Positions 17,856 through 26,155 are shown, counted from the stretch's first letter. The stretch: 64,000 nucleotides of DNA from Chryseobacterium ureilyticum (GCF_900156735.1 NZ_FTOL01000001.1:124001-188000); one strand, 5' to 3'. Made by a program: numbers and translations. Notes: a model not told the origin generated them from the letters alone.

Positions 17856-18185
17856 TTAATTTTGTTGGGTGATTTGGTTTACTGAGGCGGTCAGCTCATT
17901 CCACGTATTTTGAAGTTCATCCAGAAACAGTTTTCCTTTATCTGTTATCTGATAATATTTTCTGGGTGGTCCTCCAGTTGATTCTTCCCATCTGTAAGAG
18001 AGAAACTCTCCGTTTTTCAATCTTGTAAGAAGAGGGTAGAGGGTCCCTTCCACTACATCCAGTTTTCCTTTTTTCAGTTCATCTATAAGATCGGAAACAT
18101 ACATTTCTCGATTATTGATGAGACTTAGAATACAGAATTCCAGAATCCCTTTTCGCATTTGCGCTTTGGTATTTTCAGTATTCAT
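17856..18185 (-). CDS. PadR-family transcriptional regulator
   Basis: A 109-residue winged-helix repressor: RKGILEFCILSLINNREMYVSDLIDELK, then the PadR signature VVEGTLYPLLTRLKNGEFLSYRWEESTGGPPRKYYQITDKGK. It is a short PadR-s2 type with a small C-terminal dimerisation helix. It is the first gene of a two-gene operon with PspC. An inverted repeat overlaps its own -7 element, so it probably represses itself and PspC. Confidence 0.92.
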   Translation of the reverse strand: MNTENTKAQMRKGILEFCILSLINNREMYVSDLIDELKKGKLDVVEGTLYPLLTRLKNGEFLSYRWEESTGGPPRKYYQITDKGKLFLDELQNTWNELTASVNQITQQN

Positions 18186-18254
18186 CTTTGATAAGTTTTG
18201 TTAATTAGTTATATTCTTAGAAAAATGCTCCTAGCTAGCTGAGCCTATTCTAAT

Positions 18255-18295
18255 TTTACATTACAAAGATATGTAAATAAAATGGTATTATGCAA
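18255..18295 (-). promoter_or_regulatory. padR-pspC promoter with candidate PadR operator
   Basis: On the minus strand TTG (18293-18295), a 21-bp spacer and TATCTTTG (18264-18271) form a good Bacteroidota promoter. A 7-9-7 inverted repeat, TTTACAT (18255-18261) and ATGTAAA (18271-18277), spans the -7 element. PadR regulators bind ATGT/ACAT dyads. The leader to the padR ATG is about 75 nt and also holds a GCTAGC-rich dyad near 18227-18244. The rest of the 18186-18535 gap has no gene. Confidence 0.5.
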
Positions 18296-18462
18296 TACAA
18301 AGTAGTGAAATTTTGAAAATTAAAGATTTAATCAATTGATAATCAGTTAAATAATTTTTATTATTGTTTTTGACTCCAATAGGTTTTGATCAAAAATATC
18401 TAAAAAAGCTAAAATTATAAGAATAAAAAGAGAGGTTTTATTATAATTCTTCCCTAATGAAT

Positions 18463-18493
18463 TTTGAAATCGGGATCTTGATTCGTATTTTTG
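18463..18493 (+). promoter_or_regulatory. Near-consensus promoter of the exported protein gene
   Basis: TTTG at 18463-18466, a 19-bp spacer and TATTTTTG at 18486-18493 match the Bacteroidota housekeeping promoter at both boxes. The predicted start lies about 40 nt before the ATG at 18536. Confidence 0.7.
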
Positions 18494-18535
18494 TTAGAAG
18501 ACTAAAAAAACACTTAAATCCATTTTACTATTATC

Positions 18536-19234
18536 ATGAATATTTTAAATTACTACAGAAGCATATCTGCATTTGTTTTACTGGGACCTCTATGTTTTGG
18601 ACAATATCAGTTTGAGGTTAAAGATGCATCGAAAAATTATGATGCGATCATTCACATTGAAAATTGTTTTGGCGATCAATGTAAAGATAGAGGAACGGTG
18701 GAACTTTTTGATAACAAAAATACTAAGGTACAGTCATTCACTTCCGATGATCTGGTACTGTATCTGGATCAGGGACAGAGGCTGACACGCGGAAAAATGA
18801 TAACATTGTCAAAAGAAAAAAGTCCCGTTATTTTCGGAGATTTTAATTTCGACGGAACTGAAGATGTTGCAATAAGAAACGGAAATTTGGGAAATTATAG
18901 CAGTGCATCTTATGATGTGTATGTATTCAACAGTACCAGAATGGCTTTTGTAAAAAGTGCAGAATTGACAGAGCTAGCATCAGATTCTTTTGATTTCTTT
19001 GAAACAGATCCGGTTCGTAAACGTCTGATAGCCTTTGGAAAATCCGGATGTTGCAATCTTTTCACTACAGAATATCAAGTGATTCCTGGGAAAGGTTTAG
19101 ATAAAGTGCTGGTAAAAGAAGAAGATATGAGCGAAGAAGGGTATGTAAAAGTAACAACCGAAGAGAAAATAAAAAATAAATGGGTTACCAGAACCAAGGT
19201 ATATCCATCAGATGAATATAATAAAGAAAAGTAA
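18536..19234 (+). CDS. Exported XAC2610-like protein
   Basis: A 232-residue secreted protein with an N-terminal signal segment (SAFVLLGPLCFGQ). The phrase IFGDFNFDGTEDVAIRNGNLGNYSSASYDVYVFN is an FG-GAP/calcium-loop-like motif (D-x-N-x-D-G-x-x-D) found in XAC2610-related exported proteins. Cysteines around CFGDQC and GCCNLF may form disulfides. The function is unknown. It ends 1 bp before the HD-domain gene and probably shares its transcript. Confidence 0.75.
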   Translation: MNILNYYRSISAFVLLGPLCFGQYQFEVKDASKNYDAIIHIENCFGDQCKDRGTVELFDNKNTKVQSFTSDDLVLYLDQGQRLTRGKMITLSKEKSPVIFGDFNFDGTEDVAIRNGNLGNYSSASYDVYVFNSTRMAFVKSAELTELASDSFDFFETDPVRKRLIAFGKSGCCNLFTTEYQVIPGKGLDKVLVKEEDMSEEGYVKVTTEEKIKNKWVTRTKVYPSDEYNKEK

Positions 19235-19235
19235 G

Positions 19236-19826
19236 ATGAAGATACAGAAAGAGATCGATTTTATCTTGGCAGTGGATGCCCTGAAAAATGTACAGAGAAG
19301 AAATTATAATGCAGATGATTCCAGAAGAGAGAATACAGCTGAGCATTCATGGCAGATTATTATTCTTGCACAGATTCTTTATCCCTACGCAAAAAACCGC
19401 GCGGATATAGATTTGTTGAGAGTCATAAGAATGTTATCGATCCATGATTTGGTGGAGATTGAGGCAGGAGATACTTTCCTTTTTGATGAAGCGGCAATGG
19501 TAGGGAAGTTTGAAAGAGAAAAAATTTCAGCGCAAAAGATTTTCGGAATTTTAGATGAACCTTTGAGAACGGAATTCTTTAATCTGTGGCTTGAATTTGA
19601 GGAAGAAAAAACTCCTGATGCTATTTTTGCATGTTCTATCGACAGAATTATGCCTTTTATTCTTAATTCCTATACTTCAGGTAAAAGCTGGACGGAGGCT
19701 GGTGTTACCGAGAAACAGATCAGAAATATGCTTGAAAACGCAATTACCAGAGCTTCAGATGAAATGGGAGAGGCGTTTGAATTGCTCTTAAGCAAAAACC
19801 TGGAGACAGAAAAAGTACTGAAATAA
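19236..19826 (+). CDS. HD-domain hydrolase (YfbR-like 5'-deoxynucleotidase family)
   Basis: A 196-residue HD-domain metal phosphohydrolase. The metal ligands are visible as RRENTAEHSWQ (the first His), then MLSIHDLVEIEAGD (HD plus E) and ACSIDRIMPF (the last Asp). The layout matches the YfbR/YGK1 HD family, which dephosphorylates deoxynucleoside monophosphates, but the exact substrate is inferred. I prefer ATG 19236, right after the preceding stop, over the upstream in-frame codon at 19212. Confidence 0.87.
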   Translation: MKIQKEIDFILAVDALKNVQRRNYNADDSRRENTAEHSWQIIILAQILYPYAKNRADIDLLRVIRMLSIHDLVEIEAGDTFLFDEAAMVGKFEREKISAQKIFGILDEPLRTEFFNLWLEFEEEKTPDAIFACSIDRIMPFILNSYTSGKSWTEAGVTEKQIRNMLENAITRASDEMGEAFELLLSKNLETEKVLK

Positions 19827-19836
19827 CAATAAACAT

Positions 19837-19875
19837 AAATATTTAGGGGCAGCCTTTGGCTGCCCCTAAATATTT
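19837..19875. terminator. Bidirectional terminator between convergent genes
   Basis: An 18-bp stem (AAATATTTAGGGGCAGCC and its complement) around a TTT loop, flanked by A/T tracts. It serves both the HD-domain gene (+) and the thioesterase gene (-), whose stop is at 19878. Confidence 0.9.
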
Positions 19876-19877
19876 TA

Positions 19878-20261
19878 TTATAGAATTTGAATTGGTTTCT
19901 TAAATTCATCAATTGCCACAAATGTGAAATCACCCACGATTGCTTTTTCTCTTTCATAAGAGTACATCTGCTCCGTATAGATCTCTACATTTACCTTCAT
20001 ACTTGTTTTTCCGACATAGGAAACCTTTCCGATCAGCTCTACAATCGTTCCGGCAGGAATAGGTTTTTTAAAATCGATCTTGTCACTGCTTACGGTTACC
20101 ACTCTTTTTCTTGCAAATCGGGTAGCAGCAATAAAGGCAACTTCATCCATCAGCTGCATCGCAGTACCTCCGAAAAGAGTATCGTAATGATTGGTAGTGT
20201 TAGGAAAAACCGCTTTAAAAATTCTGGTTTCGGCAGCTTGAATTCTTTCTTCTGTAGTCAT
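19878..20261 (-). CDS. Acyl-CoA thioesterase (YciA/BACH-like hotdog)
   Basis: A 127-residue hotdog-fold acyl-CoA thioesterase. NTTNHYDTLFGGTAMQLMDEVAF (about residues 20-42) holds the conserved N-x-H/Y...GG...MDE catalytic signature of the YciA/cytosolic acyl-CoA hydrolase group, followed by VVTVSSDKIDFKKPIPAG. It hydrolyses acyl-CoA to free acid and CoA. Its minus-strand leader carries a complete cobalamin riboswitch ending about 130 nt upstream, which is unusual for this family. Confidence 0.9.
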   Translation of the reverse strand: MTTEERIQAAETRIFKAVFPNTTNHYDTLFGGTAMQLMDEVAFIAATRFARKRVVTVSSDKIDFKKPIPAGTIVELIGKVSYVGKTSMKVNVEIYTEQMYSYEREKAIVGDFTFVAIDEFKKPIQIL

Positions 20262-20390
20262 ATTTCATTATTAATTAATGCGAAATGAAATAGTATCAAA
20301 ACAACAGAATAATGACAGGAACTTTGGAAATCCCTGAAACAATCCATCAGATCAATAAAACTTCAAATCGCGAAAGTTTTTTGTTTAAGA

Positions 20391-20585
20391 AATCGGCAGG
20401 TCTCCTGACTTGTAACATCTTTTATCTCCTTCCCATGCCTCGCACAGTGGATCTTTTGATAAAGATTTCAGTTACTTACAGTTGCGCGACAGTCCGTGAT
20501 TTTCACACGGTTCCCTTTTAATCTGCGGTTATGCAGAACCAGTTTCTGTGATGAATAAGCGTTAAAACTTTTCGGTGCAAAAATA
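20391..20585 (-). promoter_or_regulatory. Cobalamin (B12) riboswitch with its promoter
   Basis: Read on the minus strand, all hallmark blocks appear in order: AAAGGGAACCGTGTGAAAATC, ACTGTCGCGCAACTGTAAG, CCACTGTGCGAGGCATGGGAAGG and the terminal B12 box AGTCAGGAGACCTGCC at 20394-20409. A TATTTTTG -7 element at 20578-20585 would start transcription just upstream of the aptamer. Downstream is only a weak AAAACTT/AAGTTTT hairpin (about 20355-20380), then the thioesterase gene. Aptamer identity is firm; the regulated gene is inferred from position. Confidence 0.92.
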
Positions 20586-20591
20586 ATGAAT

Positions 20592-21389
20592 TTATTCCGG
20601 ATTATGATAAATAATCTGGCTGATGACTTTTCCCTTCTTGATGGTCCACAGTGTTGTATATCTATTTTCTCCTGAACCATTGATCATATAAAGGAAAATG
20701 TTGTCATTGTCTAATGAAGTGACTCCTATATTTTCGAAATCCATTGTAGGCTGGAACATATTTTTAATGGCTTCTCTTACAAAAACAGAACCTCTTCCGG
20801 GTTGCTGAACTCGGATCGATTTAATCTCCGTCATTCCTTCAGGCAGATCATTGCTGATTCCCCATGGCTTTACCTTATCAATGGTAAGAAGTTTACCGTC
20901 TGCATCTTTTTCTTTCTTACGATACCCTGCATTGGATGGGTAAACATCAATAACTACTTTGCTTCTTTGAGCTGTTGGAATCTTCGGATCAGAATTATCT
21001 GTGAAAATAAGAGATTTTCCATTTTTAGATTTTGAAGGAGTATAAGCAGGAAGCTGATCAATATAAGCAATACGGTCTTTGTTTACCATTCCTTCTTTGT
21101 CAAGAGTTTCATAACGTACAAACGGTTTGTCTTCGTCCTGCTTTTCCGGATATTTGATCCAGATCCATTCCGTTTCTCCCGGAGCAGGCTTTACATAAAC
21201 AAAAACATCCCCTTTACGCATACGGATTTTATCTACAATTTTTCTGTAATTATCCTTATGTACACGTACATTGGCATAACCTTCTTCTGCTTTTACAACA
21301 CCAAAAGGAACTTTATTCTGACCTTTAACGAAAGCTAAGGAAAAAATACTGAAAGCAGATAGGTACAATGCTTTGTTTACTGAAATCAT
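20592..21389 (-). CDS. Exported SH3-domain protein (paralogue of 43329-43994)
   Basis: A 265-residue exported protein. I chose ATG 21389 because it starts directly with a signal peptide (MISVNKALYLSAFSIFSLAF); the longer frame overlaps the upstream gene and has no such signal. A bacterial SH3-like domain follows (EEGYANVRVHKDNYRKIVDKI...VFVYV). The C-terminal domain contains KPWGISNDLPEGMTEIKSI, IKNMFQP and NRYTTLWTIKKGKV, which matches the second half of the SH3 protein at 43329. It may bind cell wall or other envelope ligands; the exact role is unknown. Confidence 0.78.
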   Translation of the reverse strand: MISVNKALYLSAFSIFSLAFVKGQNKVPFGVVKAEEGYANVRVHKDNYRKIVDKIRMRKGDVFVYVKPAPGETEWIWIKYPEKQDEDKPFVRYETLDKEGMVNKDRIAYIDQLPAYTPSKSKNGKSLIFTDNSDPKIPTAQRSKVVIDVYPSNAGYRKKEKDADGKLLTIDKVKPWGISNDLPEGMTEIKSIRVQQPGRGSVFVREAIKNMFQPTMDFENIGVTSLDNDNIFLYMINGSGENRYTTLWTIKKGKVISQIIYHNPE

Positions 21390-21447
21390 CTTAACAAATT
21401 TTAGATCCCCAAATATATAAATTAAATGCTTTTCAGCAGTATGCAGA

Positions 21448-22467
21448 CTATTTTTTAATTTGATTAATATCCAGTGTATAAATTTCGTTTGCCAAAATTT
21501 TATCAAGGACAAATTGAGGTTGAGTATAAATGTCAACTTTATCTATTACCTGTACAGAGAACTGCCCGGTTCCGATCATTTTTTCAACTTTTTCTTTCTT
21601 ATTTTCATCAGACATCATAAAGAAGAGTGATTTAAGTTTCTTTCCTCCATAGTGACCAGAGTAAAGATTTTCTTCGCGTTCAAAATTTTTATCTTCAGAG
21701 TATTTTGCATTGTCGATAAGCCTTTCTCTGCCTTTTCCTTTCATATTATCTAATAATAAAAGGTCTTTTTGTTTACTCACAAAAGCTCTTGGAAATAGGA
21801 AGCTTACCACCGGGCTTGAAAGTAGTTTACTGAATAATACACTTCCTATGAATCTGGGCTCGGTTTCAGGATAAAACATAAAAGATTTTACAATAGATAA
21901 ATCCATCCAGTTAAAAGCTTCCGCTCCCAATAGCCCTGAACATCCGTTTGCCACAATACGTACTTCTTCAATATGCTGTCTTTCCTGTTTCAGAATTTCT
22001 TTAGGGATAATAGAGCTTACATAATCTGCCTTTTCACCAAACTCTTCCTTTTCAATAGGGAAAATTTCATTGCCATTATTTTCTCTTTTAGGAAGATAGG
22101 TTCCACCAAATCCAATTCGGTCAACAGCTATGACATGAAATATTTTGTTTATATCCTTATTTTTAAAGTAATCTAGAAAATAACCGGAATTTTTACCGCT
22201 GTCATGAATTAAGAAAAGATAAGGTTTCTTGCGTCCTGTCTCTGGATTGGGAGAAACATTTTCATTTCCTCTATTAGTAAGATAACGGATATTGTAGCCT
22301 CTTAAATTTATAGAATCATAAACCGGAGCTTTAAGGTTTTCCTTTTTAAAAATGTCATTGATTTCTTCCTGAGAATAATTGGGGTATAAAAAATGATATT
22401 TGGTCCAGATAAAAATGATCCAAATAAAAACGAAAGCAAGAATTTCCAGGGTTATTTTTTTCAACAT
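21448..22467 (-). CDS. Membrane-anchored alpha/beta-hydrolase-like protein
   Basis: A 339-residue protein with an N-terminal membrane anchor (ITLEILAFVFIWIIFIWTKY) and an alpha/beta-hydrolase-like body: FLIHDSGKNSGYF (oxyanion-hole region), FHVIAVDRIGFGGT and IVANGCSGLLGAEA. The nucleophile elbow reads G-C-S-G-L and so lacks the final Gly of G-x-S-x-G. Catalysis may be altered or lost. I chose ATG 22467 over an in-frame TTG at 22485. The gap to the SH3 gene is 58 bp on the same strand. Confidence 0.72.
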   Translation of the reverse strand: MLKKITLEILAFVFIWIIFIWTKYHFLYPNYSQEEINDIFKKENLKAPVYDSINLRGYNIRYLTNRGNENVSPNPETGRKKPYLFLIHDSGKNSGYFLDYFKNKDINKIFHVIAVDRIGFGGTYLPKRENNGNEIFPIEKEEFGEKADYVSSIIPKEILKQERQHIEEVRIVANGCSGLLGAEAFNWMDLSIVKSFMFYPETEPRFIGSVLFSKLLSSPVVSFLFPRAFVSKQKDLLLLDNMKGKGRERLIDNAKYSEDKNFEREENLYSGHYGGKKLKSLFFMMSDENKKEKVEKMIGTGQFSVQVIDKVDIYTQPQFVLDKILANEIYTLDINQIKK

Positions 22468-22539
22468 TTTCTTTGAAAGATACAAAAAGCTGAATAATTA
22501 AGGGAAATTATTAGCAATTGTACTTCGAAACTATAAACA

Positions 22540-22568
22540 AAAAGAGTGTTTGATTCAAACACTCTTTT
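22540..22568 (-). terminator. Terminator after the 22591-23253 gene
   Basis: A 13-bp stem built on AAAGAGTGTTTG and its complement with a 3-nt loop. On the minus strand it ends in CTCTTTTTGTTT. It separates this gene from the hydrolase-like gene downstream. Confidence 0.82.
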
Positions 22569-22590
22569 TTATATCCACACTGATTTTACT

Positions 22591-23253
22591 TTAAGATTCT
22601 GTTTTTTGATCGGATGAACCATAAATAGCTTTTGGATCATTTTTGAGATAATAGGAAAATGCTCCATAAAATAAGAGAATAACCAGGAACAACGCTCCAC
22701 AAAGGTAAAATGCGGTTCCAAAACCATAACTGATGGTCACTCCGCTACCTAATCCCATCCCGACTTTGTTATTGCCAAGTCCTTCCATTTTGGATTGGAA
22801 TGTCAGGTAGAAAACCAAGAGAGAGACCAATCCCACCAGTGAAATGATGATATGGTACATGTATTTTTTCTTAATACTCTTTATAAACTGGATAATAATT
22901 CCGGCAACTGCAGCTAAAAATGCAATAATAACAAAAGGACTTGGAGGAATGTTCTCATTATCCTTTTTATCCTTGGAACCGGTAAGTGGAGTATATTCAC
23001 TATCAGAATTTGAAGACGAGCTATCAGATTCATTTCCAAATGCAGAGCCAAAAGGAGAGCTGTTTTTCAGGCTTTCTTTCATCCTTTCATTCATTGTTTG
23101 TTTGGAAACTCCGGTTACCAGATCGGTTCCTTTGATAGACATTAAAGTGGTATCACCACATTTTATCAGGAAGAACGGGAAAAAGAAACATAGAATGATA
23201 ACGGTATAACTCGGTATTGGAATAAGATCGGAAATTGCTTTTAGTGGTTTCAT
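22591..23253 (-). CDS. Four-helix membrane protein of unknown function
   Basis: A 220-residue membrane protein. There is a first helix near residues 13-30 (YTVIILCFFFPFFLIKC), a Ser/Asp-rich extracytoplasmic loop (about 70-110, SDSSSSNSDSEYTP), then helices near 113-130, 140-156 and 180-200. I chose ATG 23253 (MKPLKAISDLIPIPS); the upstream extension is probably untranslated. It has no recognised family and no clear neighbour link. Confidence 0.7.
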   Translation of the reverse strand: MKPLKAISDLIPIPSYTVIILCFFFPFFLIKCGDTTLMSIKGTDLVTGVSKQTMNERMKESLKNSSPFGSAFGNESDSSSSNSDSEYTPLTGSKDKKDNENIPPSPFVIIAFLAAVAGIIIQFIKSIKKKYMYHIIISLVGLVSLLVFYLTFQSKMEGLGNNKVGMGLGSGVTISYGFGTAFYLCGALFLVILLFYGAFSYYLKNDPKAIYGSSDQKTES

Positions 23254-23300
23254 AATTATTGTTTTTGTTAAAAATAGGAAAATTATTGAGACTGACAATA

Positions 23301-23332
23301 AAAGAAAAAGAGAGTATCTTTAGACACTCTCT
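23301..23332 (-). terminator. Terminator after mutS2
   Basis: On the minus strand AGAGAGTGTC pairs with GATACTCTCT (one G-T pair) over a 4-nt loop, followed by TTTTCTTT. It lies about 57 bp past the mutS2 stop. Confidence 0.78.
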
Positions 23333-23389
23333 CTTGTTATTAGTATTCTTTTAATTTGAAATTCTCAAATTGATGTTTTTTCAAGCTGA

Positions 23390-25537
23390 TTAAATTCTCT
23401 CAAGTTCATCCGCATCAATCGTTGTTTTGAAAGTTCCATAGTTGACAATTACCTTATTTCGGGAAATTTTTTCAATGGTTCCTACACTTGTACTTCCGGT
23501 AATACGAACACGTTGTCCAATCTTCATCCAAACTGCACGGTCACTTTTACGTTTTTCTTCCAGTTTTTCATTGGTTTCAGCAATTTTTTCAATGACATCC
23601 TCCTTTTTAAGTTGTTGTGTGATCTTTCTTTTAACGACCTGAAGACGTTTTGATTCATCCTTGTCAGCTCCAAGTTTTCTAAACTTTTCCTGTTCCAACA
23701 ACTTCACGAAGTCTTTTACCACATCCTTTCTGGATTTTCCTTTGGTATAACTTTCGATGAACGTTTCAATCTTATTCCCAAACTGTAATTTTCTATGCTC
23801 TTCTTCATAAAGCTTTTGGAAATTGAACAGTTTCTGCTGAAGTTGGTCATTCAGTTTCTGAAGGTTATCACGCTTATCTTCTACAGATTCTTTCCTTTCA
23901 GCAAGATCGGACTTCAGTTTTTCAACTTCAAATTTTTCCTGTTGTAGCTTTACAATCGTCTTATCAAGGTTTACAATATCATGTTCTACCTTTTTCTTAG
24001 CAGAATGAATGATGAATCTTGGAATCTTATTCTTCTCTGCAACTTCAAAAGTAAAAGAGCTTCCTGCTTGTCCTACTTCCAGTTTGTACATTGGTTCCAG
24101 CGTTTCTTCATTGAAAAGCATGGCTGCATTCTGAGCATTCGGAAGCTGTTCTATGACTAATTTAATATTGGTATAGTGCGTTGTAATGATCGCAAAACTT
24201 TTCTTATCATAGAAAAACTCCATAAAGCTTTCTGCCAGAGCACCTCCAAGCTCAGGATCAGATCCTGTTCCAAACTCATCAATCAGTAAAAGAGTATTAG
24301 CATCAGCCTCACGGATGATTCCGGACATTTTCTTTAATCTCGAAGAGTAAGTGGATAAATGATTTTCAATAGATTGATTATCACCAATATCGGTCATGAT
24401 CTTTTCAAAGAAAAACATCTCTGATTTCGGATGTACAGGAACAAGGATACCACTCTGAATCATCAGTTGAAGCAATCCTACCGTTTTCAAGGTAATTGAT
24501 TTTCCACCGGCATTCGGTCCGGAAATACAGATAATTCTGTTGTGATCCGTTAAAGTGAGTGTCTGGGAGTGAATTATTTTATTTTCAACCTTGTTTCTCA
24601 ACCATAATAAAGGGTGATAAGCATCCTTTAATCTCAATGTTTTATGGTGATTGATCTTTGGAAGAACTCCGTTGATGAGGTCTGCAAATTTCGCTTTAGC
24701 TCTTGTAAGGTCAAGATCAAAAATATAAACCTGATATCTCCAAAGCTGAGGCTGGAATTCTGCAAGTTCTGCAGTAAGTTGTCTCAAAACCTTATCAATT
24801 TCTTTTTTCTCTTCTTCTTCATTTTCACGAAGTTTGAAGTAATGCTTTACCACACTATCCGGTTGGATGTAAGTGATAGAACCTGTTTTTGAAATTCCCA
24901 ATGTTCTTCCGGGAACTCTTTTCTTAAATCCTGATTTTACTGCTAAAACTCTTTGATCATCAATGATTGTTTCCCTGATGTCATCCAAAAAGTCACTCTG
25001 TCCATACGTGGTAAGAGCACGGTTGAAATTTTCCTGGATAGCTTTTTTAGCATGCTGTATTTCAGTTCTCAAGCCTTTTAGAGCGGGAGAAGCTTCACTT
25101 TTTACTTCACCAAAACGGTTGAAAACTTTGTCAACCTTGTCAATGATCTCTTTCTTGAATTCCAGTACAGAAACCTCTTCCAGTAAGGTTGGAAATGTTT
25201 CCGGCATGGTAGGGAAGAACTTCTGTAATCTTCCGATCTGTTCCGTGATGGTTTTTATTTTGATGAAAGCACTGTTTTCCAGACGGTAATTCTCAATCAG
25301 CATCAGTTTCAGCTCACTTTCAATATCTTCATATTCATCAAACGGAATCGCATTTGAACTTTCAAAACTAGACAGATATTCTGATGTTTTTTTCAATGAA
25401 AGTTCCGCCTCGTCAATTTCCATCGGACGAAGTTGAAGAATTTTTTCTCTTGTTTTGGGAGAATACGCAAATGGGGAGACTTCCGCGAGCAATTGCGGAA
25501 ACTCTAATTCGTCTAAATCTTCTTTATCTATATACAC
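23390..25537 (-). CDS. mutS2: MutS2-family ATPase lacking the Smr nuclease domain (GTG start)
   Basis: A 715-residue MutS-family ATPase of the MutS2 type. Walker A is GPNAGGKS (about residue 340), followed by STYSSRLKKM, Walker B LLLIDEFGTGSDP, the THY switch, and a long coiled coil (about 515-640). The C-terminus is a small beta-domain (WMKIGQRVRITGSTSVGTIEKI) and stops where other MutS2 proteins continue into an Smr domain. MutS2 acts on branched DNA or collided ribosomes rather than classic mismatch repair. The start is GTG at 25537; no ATG fits. A TAAATTTG element ends only 4 nt upstream. Confidence 0.92.
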   Translation of the reverse strand: MYIDKEDLDELEFPQLLAEVSPFAYSPKTREKILQLRPMEIDEAELSLKKTSEYLSSFESSNAIPFDEYEDIESELKLMLIENYRLENSAFIKIKTITEQIGRLQKFFPTMPETFPTLLEEVSVLEFKKEIIDKVDKVFNRFGEVKSEASPALKGLRTEIQHAKKAIQENFNRALTTYGQSDFLDDIRETIIDDQRVLAVKSGFKKRVPGRTLGISKTGSITYIQPDSVVKHYFKLRENEEEEKKEIDKVLRQLTAELAEFQPQLWRYQVYIFDLDLTRAKAKFADLINGVLPKINHHKTLRLKDAYHPLLWLRNKVENKIIHSQTLTLTDHNRIICISGPNAGGKSITLKTVGLLQLMIQSGILVPVHPKSEMFFFEKIMTDIGDNQSIENHLSTYSSRLKKMSGIIREADANTLLLIDEFGTGSDPELGGALAESFMEFFYDKKSFAIITTHYTNIKLVIEQLPNAQNAAMLFNEETLEPMYKLEVGQAGSSFTFEVAEKNKIPRFIIHSAKKKVEHDIVNLDKTIVKLQQEKFEVEKLKSDLAERKESVEDKRDNLQKLNDQLQQKLFNFQKLYEEEHRKLQFGNKIETFIESYTKGKSRKDVVKDFVKLLEQEKFRKLGADKDESKRLQVVKRKITQQLKKEDVIEKIAETNEKLEEKRKSDRAVWMKIGQRVRITGSTSVGTIEKISRNKVIVNYGTFKTTIDADELERI

Positions 25538-25541
25538 AGTG

Positions 25542-25549
25542 CAAATTTA
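25542..25549 (-). promoter_or_regulatory. -7 element 4 nt before the mutS2 GTG
   Basis: On the minus strand TAAATTTG is followed by CACT and then the GTG start. A transcript from it would start at or within a base or two of the initiation codon. Confidence 0.45.
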
Positions 25550-25720
25550 GTGAGAATTTTGATTATTACGTATATCTGAGCGATTTACAAAATAGATTAA
25601 TGAAGAATTTTAGGCTTATTTTACAATTTCTGATGAGAAACCGAAGAATTTTAGGACTGAGAAAATATATTTTGAAGAAAATGCGGATTAATCTTATATT
25701 GCAATAGCTAAAATATATCC

Positions 25721-26086
25721 ATGAAATACTTACTGCTTATATTACTTTTTTTATCCACCGGAATGAATGCACAGATGAGGAAAGCAATCCCGGGAAAAGT
25801 AAAGAAAATTGAAAAGAAATCTGGTTTTAAGAAGAATAAGAAAACCGGGTTTAAAAAGTATAGTATGAAAAACTTCAGGGATGAAGATATAAAGAGGATT
25901 ATTAATCTCAGTCAGCAAAATGATACGCCTAAAAAAGAAATCGTAAAGAAAAACAATAGCGGCGGTGGATCAATTATTTATGAAGAAACTTCTTCTATGA
26001 AATATAAAATGTATCTGTTTATAGGTCTTGATGCTAGTAAGTCAGGTTCGTTATATGACGAGAAACTTGTAATTAGAGATATTTAA
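25721..26086 (+). CDS. Small secreted basic protein, unknown function
   Basis: A 121-residue protein with a signal peptide (KYLLLILLFLSTGMNAQ) and a very basic region rich in KK/KNKK (IEKKSGFKKNKKTGFKKYSMK). The second half is more ordinary (GGGSIIYEETSSMKYKMYLFIGL). I find no known domain. It lies in the 0.6-kb divergent region between mutS2 and the GNAT gene and appears to be a single gene. Confidence 0.62.
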   Translation: MKYLLLILLFLSTGMNAQMRKAIPGKVKKIEKKSGFKKNKKTGFKKYSMKNFRDEDIKRIINLSQQNDTPKKEIVKKNNSGGGSIIYEETSSMKYKMYLFIGLDASKSGSLYDEKLVIRDI

Positions 26087-26155
26087 TAAAGGTTTTTATC
26101 CACTTTAATAAATAAGGGCTAGGAAAAACAAGAAAGAGAAAAGGAGAGAATATAT

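Noticed and set aside
20258..20347. A 29-codon minus-strand frame between riboswitch and thioesterase (ATGA overlap)
   Set aside because: No conservation evidence or signal; probably chance. Kept only as a note for the leader analysis.
20312..20521. A 69-codon plus-strand frame
   Set aside because: It is the complement of the cobalamin riboswitch, whose conserved blocks explain the sequence.
25384..25707. A 107-codon plus-strand frame over the 5' end of mutS2
   Set aside because: Antisense to mutS2 and to its promoter, with no domain.
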